Of a DNA stretch of 64,000 bases, positions 1 through 10,139 are shown piece by piece (position 1 is the stretch's first letter; every line of letters begins with the position of its first letter). Origin of the DNA: Solen grandis (Eukaryota; Mollusca; Bivalvia; Adapedonta; Solenidae); the NCBI GenBank assembly GCA_021229015.1, contig CM037782.1:60266541-60330540 (forward strand), given 5' to 3'. The translations under genes were made by a program, and so were the position numbers. Below the pieces are notes generated by a model. The model worked only from the letters and a program-made list of their open reading frames with translations. It ran no database searches and was not told the origin of the DNA.

Positions 1-590
1 ATATATCTGTATTTATAATAGATGAGTCACAGCGCGCAAATTTGCAGACGACAGTGGCGGAACCGGTGCCATTCTCGCAGCGTCTTGGACCACGAAATGA
101 GCGAGATTTCCGCTTGTTATAATGGGATGAAGCCAAAATCACAGTGAGACAATCAATTGGAATGGTTTATGACTTATTGACATATGGCGAGCTTTTGACA
201 CGGAATGCCAAGGCGTGGGGTTTGACAGAAAATCTTGACATACACAAGTGAGAACAGGAGTGTTGTCATGTGATCTTGTTTTAGCATCTTTATCCGAATA
301 GATACAAATATATAATCAAAATCGAGTTATTAAATTTCTATATGCTATATATACATCAATTATTTCTCCATAAAATTCACAACAATATCAAAATAAAGAA
401 ATTCTTTTCTTTCAATTGAAAAATAAAACTGCAATTTCTATTCAAGGCGATCTCTTAACAGAGAATATACTTAGTATCGTTGTTTAAATGTATCTAATGT
501 TTCCTCCTGAAAAGACATTACGAAGATTAGAATAGACGAGTAGATAACAGTAGATATTAACTATCAAACTTGGGTCATATATCCCTTTGC
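1..590. other. Leading stretch, no gene recognised
   Basis: No ORF of note and no splice-bounded coding block was found. The first 240 bases are less AT-rich than the rest, but neither strand gives a recognisable protein. It could be intronic or flanking sequence of the minus-strand SYD-1-like gene at 8.5-10 kb, whose downstream exons would lie in this direction; this is not demonstrated. Confidence 0.4.
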
Positions 591-649
591 TTAGAGACAG
601 CGACAGAAAAGAATGAGATGCAAGTGAAGATAAATAGAAGATCTATCTA

Positions 650-1142
650 GATGCTCAAAGAAGAAGAAGAGAAAAGGGGAGGAGGAAAGAAAGAACAAGG
701 AAATTAAGAGGAGAAAAAGTAGGAGGGAAAAGAGCGGGATAAGAAGATAAAGAGTAGTAGGAGGAAAATGGTATGAGAAGGAGATGGAGAAGAAGAAAAT
801 GGAGATGAAGGAGATGAAGAGTGGAAAAAGGGAAGAAGGGGAACAAAAGAAGAAAAGGGAGAGGAAGAAGAGAGGAAGAAAAGTAAAAAAGAGGGGGAAA
901 GAGGAAAAAAACGAGAAAGGGAAAAGAGAAGGAGAGGAAGAAAATGTAAAAAGATGAGTAGGGGAAAGAGAACAAAAACGAGAAAAGGGAGAGGAAGACG
1001 GAGGAGAGGAAGAAAATGTAAAAAGATGAGTAGGGGAAAGAGAACACAAAGAAGAAAAGGGGCGAAGGAGGAGAGGAATAATAAAGGGAGAAAAATAGGA
1101 GGAGAAAGATGAAGAACAAGAAAAGGAGAAGAAAATATAAAA
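650..1142 (+). repeat. Polypurine (GA-rich) tract of about 490 bp
   Basis: Nearly every base on the plus strand is A or G across this stretch, with rare C/T interruptions. It holds at least two tandem copies of a block of about 69 bp (near 937-1005 and 1006-1070) that share an aggaagaaaatgtaaaaag core, plus looser GA repeats. The minus-strand reading frames through it (Ser/Phe/Leu only) are low-complexity artefacts of polypyrimidine sequence. Such mirror-like purine tracts can adopt triplex (H-DNA) structures; that is general knowledge and is not shown here. Confidence 0.9.
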
Positions 1143-1615
1143 CATATAAGTACTTTTAACTACGGTACATGCTATTATACAGGTTCCAGACCGAAAATAT
1201 TTGTTTTTGAAACAAATTCGATTAAATATATTCTTCCACTCGCAATCTTCGAGGATTTAATCTAACATTCAAAGCCGCGTATTCGAATATTAATTTGTAC
1301 TTCTGTGTTGCGATACACATTCTGAAATATTTAATACCGAATATTCGTATAGCAACTTTTTTTTTCAAATCAATTTCAAAATGATTTATTGTTATCCTTA
1401 TTTCTTCAGATGCTTTGTAGAATATTGAAATTCGAATTGGGTTTTTAACATTGGCTTAGAAAACATTGAAATTATATTTTGCCAAGAAATAGAAACTTTG
1501 ATTTGTTTTAAAACATCACATAGAGATTTTGTTTATTGTTTTAAGGTGCTGAAATAAATTGTTTGGGTCATTGTAAGCTCGTAAAATAAAATGTTAAAAA
1601 TTAAAATTCATGTAA
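1143..1615. other. AT-rich spacer
   Basis: No gene, element terminus or tandem repeat could be recognised between the polypurine tract and the satellite. The composition is strongly AT-rich. Confidence 0.4.
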
Positions 1616-2660
1616 TTGTAAAGTTAGGTACTCAAGATAAAATGGCGCTAAATAGATCGTATTGGTCGTTAGAGTTAGGTCTCAGATAAATGGCGCTAAA
1701 ATAGATCGTTTGGTCGTAGAGTAAGGTACTCAAGATAAAATGGTGCTAAAATAGATCATATTGGTCGTAGAGTAAGGCACTCAAGATAAAATGGTGCTAA
1801 AATATATCGTATTGGTCGTAGAGTTTGGTACTCAAGATAAAATGGCGCTAAAATAGATCGTATTGGTCGTAGAGTTAGGTACTCAAGATAAAATGGCGCT
1901 AAAATAGATCGTATTGGTCGTAGAGTTAGGTACTCAAGATAAAATGGTGCTAAAATAGATCGTATTGGTCGTAGAGTTAGGCACTCAAGATAAAATGGTG
2001 CTAAAATAGATCGTATTGGTCGTAGAGTAAGGCACTCAAGATAAAATGGTGCTCACATTAACCATTTTTGACCGTATACATAATAAAGAATGGTTTAAAA
2101 AACAATTTTTGGTTGCAGAATAGGACATATAAATCTGCTAAAATATATCTGGTACACATGATAAAATGGTGCTTAAATAATTGTTTCGGTAGCTGAGATA
2201 GGCACACAAGATAAAATGTGTTATAAGAGATTGTTTCGGTAGCAGAGTTAGGCACACACGATAAAATGGTGTTATAATAGATTGCTTCGGTAGAAGAGTT
2301 AGGCACACACGATAATATGGCGTTATAAAAGATTGTTTCGGTAGTAGAGTTAGGCACACACGATACAATGGTGTTATAATAGATAGTTTAGGTAGTAGAG
2401 TTAGGCACACACGATAATATGGTGTTATAATAGATTGTTTCGGTAGTAGAGTTAGGCACACACGATAAAATGGTGTTATAATAGATAGTGTCGGTAGTTA
2501 GGCATACAGAATAAATTAATGTTTAAATAGATTGTTTTGGTAGCAGAGAAAATCACACAGAATAATTTAATGCCTAAAGAGATTGATTCAGTCGCAGAGT
2601 TAGACACAAGTTAAAATGGTGCTAAAATTGATTGTCTTTGTTGTAAAGTGAAATATCTGT
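1616..2660. repeat. 51-bp satellite array with two diverged subfamilies
   Basis: The left half (about 1620-2052) repeats a 51-bp unit starting gttaggtactcaagataaaa and ending in ttggtcgtaga. The right half (about 2150-2640) repeats a related unit of about 50-51 bp with gttaggcacacacgataaaa and tttcggtagtaga. A divergent stretch of about 100 bp (2053-2150) separates them. Because 51 bp is 17 codons, minus-strand frames stay open over many units and give a 17-residue peptide repeat. That is a by-product of period length, not evidence of a gene. The outermost units are degenerate, as expected for array edges. Confidence 0.93.
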
Positions 2661-4608
2661 TTATGAAGGCTTTGGGCAAAATTCAAATTTTGATTGGAAC
2701 ATAATATTTACATTTACTGTTTTAACGTAGTCTACTTGTAGAGAAAATACTTCTTTTGTATTCTATGTTCTATATTCGCTCATTATATAGAATCATAAAT
2801 TGCTCGCGAGGAACTAATTTTCGTCGATTTCGTAGACAGCTTCAACCATGGTCTGATATTACTTAGTCTAACCATGTCAATATAGGCTGTAAAAAATGTT
2901 TCGATGGAAATGACAATCAAACGGAGTATTGGAGTATTAAATCAATACGTATTCCATTACTGCTATTAATATCACTGTATTTATATCAAACATGAAATGT
3001 CTCCATACTGAACTGATGACGTATCGCCATTAAACAAGAGTTTCTAACTGAGGAAGGTTTTATATTCAGTGGCGTATATCAGCGTCTTTAAAACCGTTAT
3101 TCGCATGAGCACCTGAACAATATTTATGCTACATGCATACTGGCAGAATAAATATATTGAGAAAATAGCTAAACACCACATGTTGTTGAATTTTTTTTTA
3201 ATTTGTATCAAATATTGTATAATTATGTTGAAGCTGGATTTTCGAGAAAAATGTAAATTGAAATTTATCATCATGATCAAGCAACACGGCATTATAGTGA
3301 AAGCTACGATTGTATAATAAATCATGCTAATCCTAAGCAAACAAAAGAGATGGATAATTTTACGACAACTGTATGCAATATGCTGATGTATTCTTCAGTT
3401 GTATTGAGCAAAGTATACAATTAAACATTTATGAGGAAATATGATAAGCAGGCATTAAGTTGTCATTGATTTGTATTGAGATAAAGATTGTAGTTTGAAT
3501 CAAAGGTTTCCGGTACGTTGCTTTGACCGAAAAACTGCCGCATTAAAAAAAAGAATTCAACAATGTTATATATAATAAGGTAGATAAGTTTTTTCCATTG
3601 AAATCATACATTCATCATATCGTTTTAATTGACATATCTCCTTTGATCATTGATAGCTTTTCATAAAATTGGTCGGATTTTGCGTGGAAGGGATGAATAA
3701 AGACATACAGGGACAGAAAACACCCTATTGCCTGAGGAATTCATGAATTCAAAAACACGTTTGGTCGGTAGAGAACTGATCGATGGAATCTCGCAAACTT
3801 CTCTCGTGTAAAACTATAGAAAAACTAAAGCCACAATATTAATCATGAATTGTATGGACGGATACTGTTAAAAGAAACAAATAAACCTAAAATGAATACT
3901 TGTGCTGACTTGAAAGCCATTTTTTTTAGAAGAATGAAGCCTCTTTTTCGCTCAAATGTAGGTGCCAATCTCCATAATTATCGTAAACACACGAAGGGTA
4001 ATTAAAATTTAGATCAGGTACTTGTAATATCATTAATAAAATATCTTATAACTTGACTTTAAATGTTAAGCATTTTCCCCATAAACTACTTGTAACATGC
4101 AATAAGCCATAATAATGCTAAGTCAATCTTAGCTTTAACTTAAAGTTTTCAGCCGCTAACTTCCTTGTAAAACATGCTCATTTTCAGCAACTTTATTACC
4201 ATAAAATAACACGACAGAACCCTATGAATATAGACAATAATATTCTTCTAAAGTCTATCCTCGCCCAATACACCAACTGTCACATACCGGCTTCCGAACG
4301 ACAAGCAAGTTTCATCGACAATTGTATAGTCAGAAGCCATACTTTATTTCGAGGGACTTAATATAGATTTTTACGGCAGCGCATAAGTTTGAGATTTAAT
4401 ATGATTTTATGGACTTTCCGATAATTTCAAGATGGAATGGTTACGCCCATGCAAATAATTCAAATGAGAGGTATGCGAAATGTAACCACAGAACAGTCAT
4501 TTCCGGGATTTCTTTCAACAATATTGATCACATTGGATAACAACAATAAAGGCCTTTTTTCTGTGTGTTTTGCTCATTTTAAAGCCACCAGTGAGTTGCT
4601 GTGATCTA
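2661..4608. other. AT-rich stretch without recognisable features
   Basis: Both strands were read. Only short, unconvincing ORFs occur (for example 3044-3340 minus and 3126-3317 plus, overlapping on opposite strands). No domain, splice-bounded exon or repeat terminus was identified. It may be intronic to the minus-strand gene at 8.5-10 kb. Confidence 0.35.
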
Positions 4609-4614
4609 TATTAA

Positions 4615-4768
4615 GGTAAAGTCCCTGTAATTATTCCGCTACATTTCGAACCTCGTGGTCTTTAACGGAAATAACCAAGGTTTCATAATATTTCATTAGG
4701 GTAACTTTGTTATTTTGGTAGATGTTAAGTGGTCTAAGACGCAGCGGAACCATTACAGGTGTTTTACC
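4615..4768. mobile_element. MITE family 1, TTAA-flanked palindromic element (copy a)
   Basis: The element starts GGTAAAGTCCCTGTAAT and ends in the imperfect complement ATTACAGGTGTTTTACC, with TTAA directly outside both ends (4611-4614 and 4769-4772). Inner arms also pair (ataaccaagg against tttgttatttt), so it folds almost end to end. There is no coding capacity. The TTAA flanks are the target signature of piggyBac-type transposition, but because TTAA is itself palindromic it could also be part of the terminal repeat. Confidence 0.82.
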
Positions 4769-4849
4769 TTAAAGCTGATCATCATGCGAGTTACTCGTAA
4801 CTCAAGTTTGCTATGTACCCGAAGAAGTTATCATTTTCACGGCAGCCTC

Positions 4850-5060
4850 CACGTGTGGAAGGGTCAGTCAGAGGGACCGTGCTCCACTAGTAACGTTCAC
4901 GGCCGAGGATCCGAAGGTTCGCGGTACGGCACCCCGTTCGGAATAAATATTTTACATGGCTTTCCTGGGCGCCAGGAACTGGCCAAATCCAGGAACCGTT
5001 GAAAGGGATTAGTATCTGTTGTGTGAACTTGTTTCCCAATCGACGTAGAACTAAATAATA
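4850..5060 (+). mobile_element. SINE family B (tRNA-derived, degraded)
   Basis: The 3' body holds ccaggaaccgttgaaaggga, followed by a ttagta...gaacttgtttcccaatcgacgt tail. That body recurs at 42.44, 48.39, 58.2 (minus) and 62.45 kb. The upstream part carries a weak tRNA-like B box (gaaggttcgcgg near 4913). A block of AT-rich sequence follows the tail. Family resemblance is clear; a formal SINE name cannot be given without a library. Confidence 0.6.
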
Positions 5061-5349
5061 GATGAGGTGACTGAACATTTCGAAACTTATGCCATATGAA
5101 AAAGCCACTGGCACTAATTCAAAAGTTCCAATTCCAAAACCTTGAAATTGTTAAAATGGTATCCTATTTATATATCATGTGTAAATAAAACCTCATGAAA
5201 AAATAAACAGCAGGAAGGAAGGTTCGGCATTGTATTTGTATTTGTATATTCAATCGATTTTCACGCTACATTAAACTAGTCTAGTCTAAGCACAACAAAC
5301 AAGCGGCAGACATGTTCTGCTGAGAATATACTGCTAGAACTGAGTTTAA

Positions 5350-5502
5350 GGTAAAGTCCCTGTAATGGTTCCGCTACGTAATGGACCACTTCACCTCTTT
5401 AAAGATAACCAAGGTTCCCTAATGAAACATTAAGAACCTCGGTTATCTCCGTGAAAGGCCATAGGGTCAGAAATGTAGCGGAACCGTTACAGGGACTTTA
5501 CC
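5350..5502. mobile_element. MITE family 1 (copy b)
   Basis: It begins GGTAAAGTCCCTGTAATGG and ends with its complement (ccgttacagggactttacc), a nearly perfect inverted repeat of more than 25 bp. Internal arms (aaccaaggtt... and ...aacctcggtt) make the whole element foldable. Left flank is TTAA (5346-5349); the right flank is TTGA, one change from TTAA. It lies about 580 bp from copy a. Confidence 0.85.
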
Positions 5503-5506
5503 TTGA

Positions 5507-6600
5507 CGTTTGAATTATATATGTTGACACAAGAGCGCCACACTGAACAAAACTAATCCATACAAAATGGAAGAGGTTCGAAAGCACAAATATGCATTAT
5601 GGGCACCACTGTGACTCGCCGTAACTTGCAGACGAATAATTCAACTTGCCTCTATTCGAGTACATACATAAAAGTAACATTTCTCTGCTGCTTTTCTCAA
5701 ATATTGCATTTTAAAAATCAAGATTATTTATGATGCTGATGTTTTTCATTGCTATTGATAAATGGTTACTTTTGTGTGCTGAGGTCTGTATTAATCAATG
5801 ATCTGCTGATTTAAATTAAAAAATGTTAGACATGACAAAAAATAGATTAGCAAAAAGTAGAATAATAAACTGCATACGTGCATTGTATTTCTGTATACAA
5901 GAGTGACATGCTTTGCATATTGTTGTACTAAGTGTAGTTTTCTTACTGGGAAAATTAGCGTCATAATTCAAAGATTATGAAATATTGTCAGTGTTTTAGA
6001 TTAACGGTAAATTATATATGTCCTAGAATGTTTCAAACCAACATTATGACAATATCACAAATTTCATTAAAATTCAAATGAATGATTTTTAATGGTTTGT
6101 AGTTACTTTAGTGAAATTAATCAGTTTCTAGCCAGGGGAAACGGCCTGTATAAGGCAGTAAAATCCCCCAAAGAAATGATTGTACAATCAGCATGTAGTA
6201 AACAATATATAGTGTTTCTCTGAATCCGTTGTAAACAACACCTGATATATAGTCTTACAACACTCCTTTCCAATCTATCGGATATAGCGCATATGATCTT
6301 TTTATAGGAGGCAGCTTCTGTCCTAACTTCCGTCTGCTAACCTAAGAAATGCCCACAATAAGAAACTCTGCCATTACTTGTCTTTCAGGGACACATATAC
6401 CCAAAGGACTGTTAAATCGCTTAATCGAATATTTTATTTTTTTCGTTCGATTTTAGATTATTTATTCTTGTAATGTTAGAGGCACATTACAGCAATTCAA
6501 GGGTGCATGCTTCATGTCCTACTTTTATTTTATCATTGAAGAAAATACGATTTTAAAGGAAGAGACAATGTGTGAAGAAAATGACGTGAAATATATATTT
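5507..6600. other. AT-rich stretch without recognisable features
   Basis: No gene, element end or tandem array was recognised in this stretch of about 1.1 kb on either strand. Confidence 0.35.
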
Positions 6601-6604
6601 TATA

Positions 6605-6605
6605 C

Positions 6606-6638
<33 letters not shown>

Positions 6639-6740
6639 TTTATTTATTATCGTGACATGTGCTAATACATATAATGAGTACATACAATAAATATCACATA
6701 AATAAGCACCCGGCCCAGTGGGCCTACAAGTCACCAAACA
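6605..6740 (-). mobile_element. Probable LINE 3' tail with (TTAC)n microsatellite
   Basis: Read on the minus strand, a short unique stretch containing gcccactgggccgggtgctt runs into aataaataaattac and then perfect TTAC repeats (TAAG on the plus strand, 6607-6638). A short 3' UTR ending in a simple tetranucleotide is the usual look of a non-LTR retrotransposon end. No reverse transcriptase remnant is attached, so the assignment is tentative. Confidence 0.4.
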
Positions 6741-8477
6741 TTAATGAGGCGTAAACGTCATTACCGAATGTCGTATGAGGAGACAGATGATAGCACGACA
6801 CCTGTTTTGTAACTTCCGTTGGGTTACCCCAGCAACAAGGATTATGGTTAGTCTGACCAGGTATTGCAGTTATTTGATGGAACAAAAACACACTTTTCAC
6901 ACTCAGGTCGGGCTTAGAATTATAAATAATGTCGAAGAATCACGAGTAGATAAATACGCTCTGGAGTTTACTATCGCCATGACATATTTCAGTCATGAAG
7001 TGATACCCATTTCATTCATACGCCTTGAGGAAGACAGAGTCGCCAGGGTTGAGCCATTGACGTACCACAGGAATACTTTCTTATACGAATAATTTCGCTC
7101 GTTTCATTGTATAATATATCCAGTATTTTACATACATTTGATTTATATAATATAATTTTGATTATATCGAACCCAAAGCGGTAAAGGTCTTTGTGATAAT
7201 AAATCAACAATGCATTCATGGGGTGCACCACCCTCCTCAAATATTTATGGCATCTATATTTCCATTCAAGTACCTTAATAGTGTAGAACTGATTTAAATC
7301 AACTGCGTCGAGACCTTCTTTAAATTTATATTAAATAGCGCTAACAAAAAAAAGAGTCCATTTAGAACTAAACTTGTGTCTTTGAAACGCAATATTTTGG
7401 ACGAAGATGATAGGCGATTTATACGGACCGTGACACACAAGGAGTAATTTAATGGCTACACCGAGTGTAATAACTTAGAATAAGTTACTTCCGATGACAT
7501 TTAGGCACGCGAATGCAGTACGGAAATATGGCGATAACCTAAATGAATTTCACAGATTATCGTTCTAAAACTTCCTTTAAATTTTCTTCTCGTTTTACTA
7601 AATTGATTTCACTGATCTCTTTTCTGAATAATTATAAATTAAAGAAAATGCTTTCGATACACACTATATATAAGAAGTCTGCATATCTAGATATTTGGAA
7701 TCCGTTAAGGCCTAAACCTTTTAACACATTTCTTATCTGGTCTAAATAACAGACGGGAGTAGTATTTAATATGTTGAAGGAAAATAATAGAATTGTGAGA
7801 CTGGTTGCCGAGATTTTAGACAAATGGATTGGCCTTTAACGTCATTAGTGTTTTCATATGCGTCAGAACCATAAAACTGTCGTTAGAGTTAAGTCAGATA
7901 TGAATAGTCTTAGTGCCTTATTTTCCGTCAGAATCCCCAAGGGAAATTTAATATAAATATATATTCTTCTTAGGATGATTTCTGAATAGGTAAACAGTTT
8001 CAGTTAGGAGAGATGAGAAGGAGTTAGCATACGAAACGTCCCACATAATAATGGCTTGGATAAAGGATCTGGACATCGTCTTTATTGTCCATCCAACTGT
8101 GGGAATTTGCTATCTAATCAATTAGAAAGCTCTTGAATAGCTGGCGAACGCAGACTTCGGGGCCTTCGTATAACATATTGAACAAACCATGTAAATGATT
8201 TTACTTCGTCTTGGTGGAGAACTAACTGAGCAATAACCAGTGTTGTCTGCTATTTATCGTAGAGAAACATCCAATGGCTCACCCATCAAATTTGCGAGTT
8301 AATGACTAATTCATTTTCACTGCCATAATGCCACCAGGGGCTTGACAGGGAATTGTTTTCATGGGCAAGACTTCAGGAGATGTATTTTATTGCCGATAAT
8401 TTGTTTTCAAAATACCACAGGGTTACTTTGCCAAGGACATTTACGGACTTTTCACGACATGGCTACGACATTTTCTT
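6741..8477. other. Presumed intron 3' of the SYD-1-like exon
   Basis: This follows the splice donor at 8483/8482 on the minus strand, so it is intronic if the exon call is right. No C2 or RhoGAP coding block was found on the minus strand here or further left in the window. A small ORF at 6775-7092 (plus) resembles nothing recognised. Confidence 0.45.
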
Positions 8478-8484
8478 ACTTACG
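8476..8484 (-). other. Splice donor of the SYD-1-like exon
   Basis: The minus-strand sequence reads ccac|gtaagtaa, the animal donor consensus, after the first base of an Arg codon. The stop codon of the open frame (8478-8476) lies only two codons past the junction, so it would be spliced away. Confidence 0.8.
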
Positions 8485-10062
8485 TGGTCTTTCCCTTGAT
8501 GAGTGAATTTGTTTTTGCAATTTCGTCTGTTCTTGCTGCAGTTCGTGTGACAGTGTGTTAAATTTCTTCAGTAGCAGCTGCAATTCAGAACTACTACTGG
8601 CTGAGATCTTTGGTACTGCATATACTGGCTCTTCGTCACTCATGGCTCCAGCATAGGTCTCATAGTCAGAGGCAAACCCACGATGGTCTGATGCAAGATG
8701 GCTTCTTGGATGAGTATAGATGACTTCGGAATCCGAATTATAACAATCCGGCGATCTACTCCTTGACATTTTCCCTCCGTATTTTGCTCTGGAATGCATC
8801 ATTTCCCTAAATCCCCCTTGAAAACGTCGGTTAGTATCATTGTATCCACGATATCCGACATAATCTTGCATGTTCTGATAGGGGTCACTGTATGCCCCTC
8901 TGTCACTATCCGAACTATACGTATAAAACTGCTTACTGCCACTTGTAAAATGAGAAACGGAAGTGCCTTTGGAAGGCGATCTTTGGTGAGTTGGGGTGAA
9001 CTTGCGTTCAGATTGTAAAAATCGACTATATTCCTTATCTAATGAATCACTTTGAGTAAGCGGGTATGACGTAAGTGACGACGGGGCGAGGTAGCCACCA
9101 GGATCTTCAGGTAGACCAACTGAAGAAGTGTACCCTCTGTGGCCGGAGTAATGGTCCCTGCTGCCTGAATCTATACTTCGAGGTAACGAACCTTCACTAG
9201 AGTTTTCACTATCGTTAGTATCATCTCCCGTTATGAGTTTAGCCTCTGCTTTGTGAGGTGTGATAAAAATACTAGCGTATTGAGAGGTAGGTCGTTCTTC
9301 GCGTTGAAACCGTTTACCCAAAAATTCAGAATCTGAGTGCGGAGCGCTCGTGCTATACGGGTGCTCAAACATATCAGGTATCTTTTCTGTCATTTCCAAC
9401 TGGGTGTCAGAATTAGCTCTCACGTGGCCTTTCTTAACTACAACCACTGGTGGTTCATCCGCTTCAGTCATTGCTAAGGACGGACACGAAGCATTTTTCT
9501 TAGTACAATTTTTCTTAGATCTAATTTTAAGTATTAATTTCCTAGGTATAGACATAAGTATAACAACATCATCAAGGGACATTTTACCCACCTCTACATT
9601 GTTGACTGTCAGAATCTCATCGCCCACGTGCAGTAATCCATTACTCTCCGCGACCGTTCCTACTTGTATTCTAGAAATAAAAACACCTTCATGCCTGTCA
9701 ATTCCATTTCCTTCTCGAATGTAAAATCCAAGCGTTTGACCTGGCCGTTTGAATATTTCCACGGTTTGTATCACTGATGAATTCTCCATTTCTATCGTTT
9801 TTATTCCCATTTCGGGTGCACCATTGTCATTTGAGGGTTTAAATTTAGCACCACTAAACGTACCCGACGCAGATGAATCACCTGTACGCCCTAGCGGTAT
9901 TCCATCCACGGTATCAGCGGTCTGCTGCAGACGTGCATATTGAGGCTGGTATAAAGGTCGACTCTCGGCACTCAGTGATCGTTTGGTTGGTTTGTTTTGT
10001 GGTGACGGTCGTTCTCGAGTTGTCTTCAGGCGACCAGTCCCTTGTGCCATCGACCCCTCGTC
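8484..10062 (-). CDS. syd-1: SYD-1/RhoGAP100F-like protein, large PDZ-encoding exon (partial gene)
   Basis: This is a single open exon of 1579 bp on the minus strand. It is bounded by an acceptor (aactgtacatttcag, AG at 10064-10063) and a consensus donor (gtaagtaag, GT at 8483-8482), leaving phase 1. The first in-frame Met inside the exon is at 10050, giving about 522 residues. From there: residues 1-93 are Ser/Pro/basic and disordered; 94-178 form a PDZ domain with carboxylate-binding loop TLGF at 106-109 and the strongly diagnostic MSLDDVVILMSIPR at 157-170. A long Ser/Tyr-rich region follows, with EPVYAVP near the end, and then a Leu/Gln coiled coil (ELQLLLKKF...). The PDZ matches that of invertebrate SYD-1/RhoGAP100F, a presynaptic scaffold RhoGAP that acts in active-zone assembly; Par-6 PDZ is a more distant alternative. 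C2 and RhoGAP exons are not visible, so only the N-terminal part is here. The Met at 10050 has a poor -3 base and may be internal. Confidence 0.78.
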
Positions 10063-10090
10063 CTGAAATGTACAGTTATACAATGAGCAG
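10063..10090 (-). other. Splice acceptor of the SYD-1-like exon
   Basis: The minus strand reads ttgtataactgtacatttcag followed by gacgagggg. This is a pyrimidine-rich acceptor. The open frame continues upstream to 10131, but the residues there (INLIPSLCCYK...) look like translated intron, which is why the exon is cut at 10062. Confidence 0.75.
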
Positions 10091-10139
10091 ACGCATTTGT
10101 AGCAGCAGAGAGACGGAATTAAATTAATCACGAATCTCG

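Noticed and set aside
591..1145. Minus-strand ORFs of 154-184 codons, Ser/Phe/Leu-rich
   Set aside because: They translate the polypyrimidine strand of a GA tract; composition is the whole explanation.
2058..2461. Minus-strand ORFs with a 17-residue peptide repeat
   Set aside because: The 51-bp satellite period is a multiple of three, so frames stay open by chance.
4887..5114. 75-codon minus ORF as a possible SYD-1 downstream exon
   Set aside because: It lies over a SINE, shows no C2 or RhoGAP similarity and has no convincing splice sites.
8794..10127. Plus-strand ORFs overlapping the SYD-1-like exon
   Set aside because: Antisense shadows of a well-supported coding exon.
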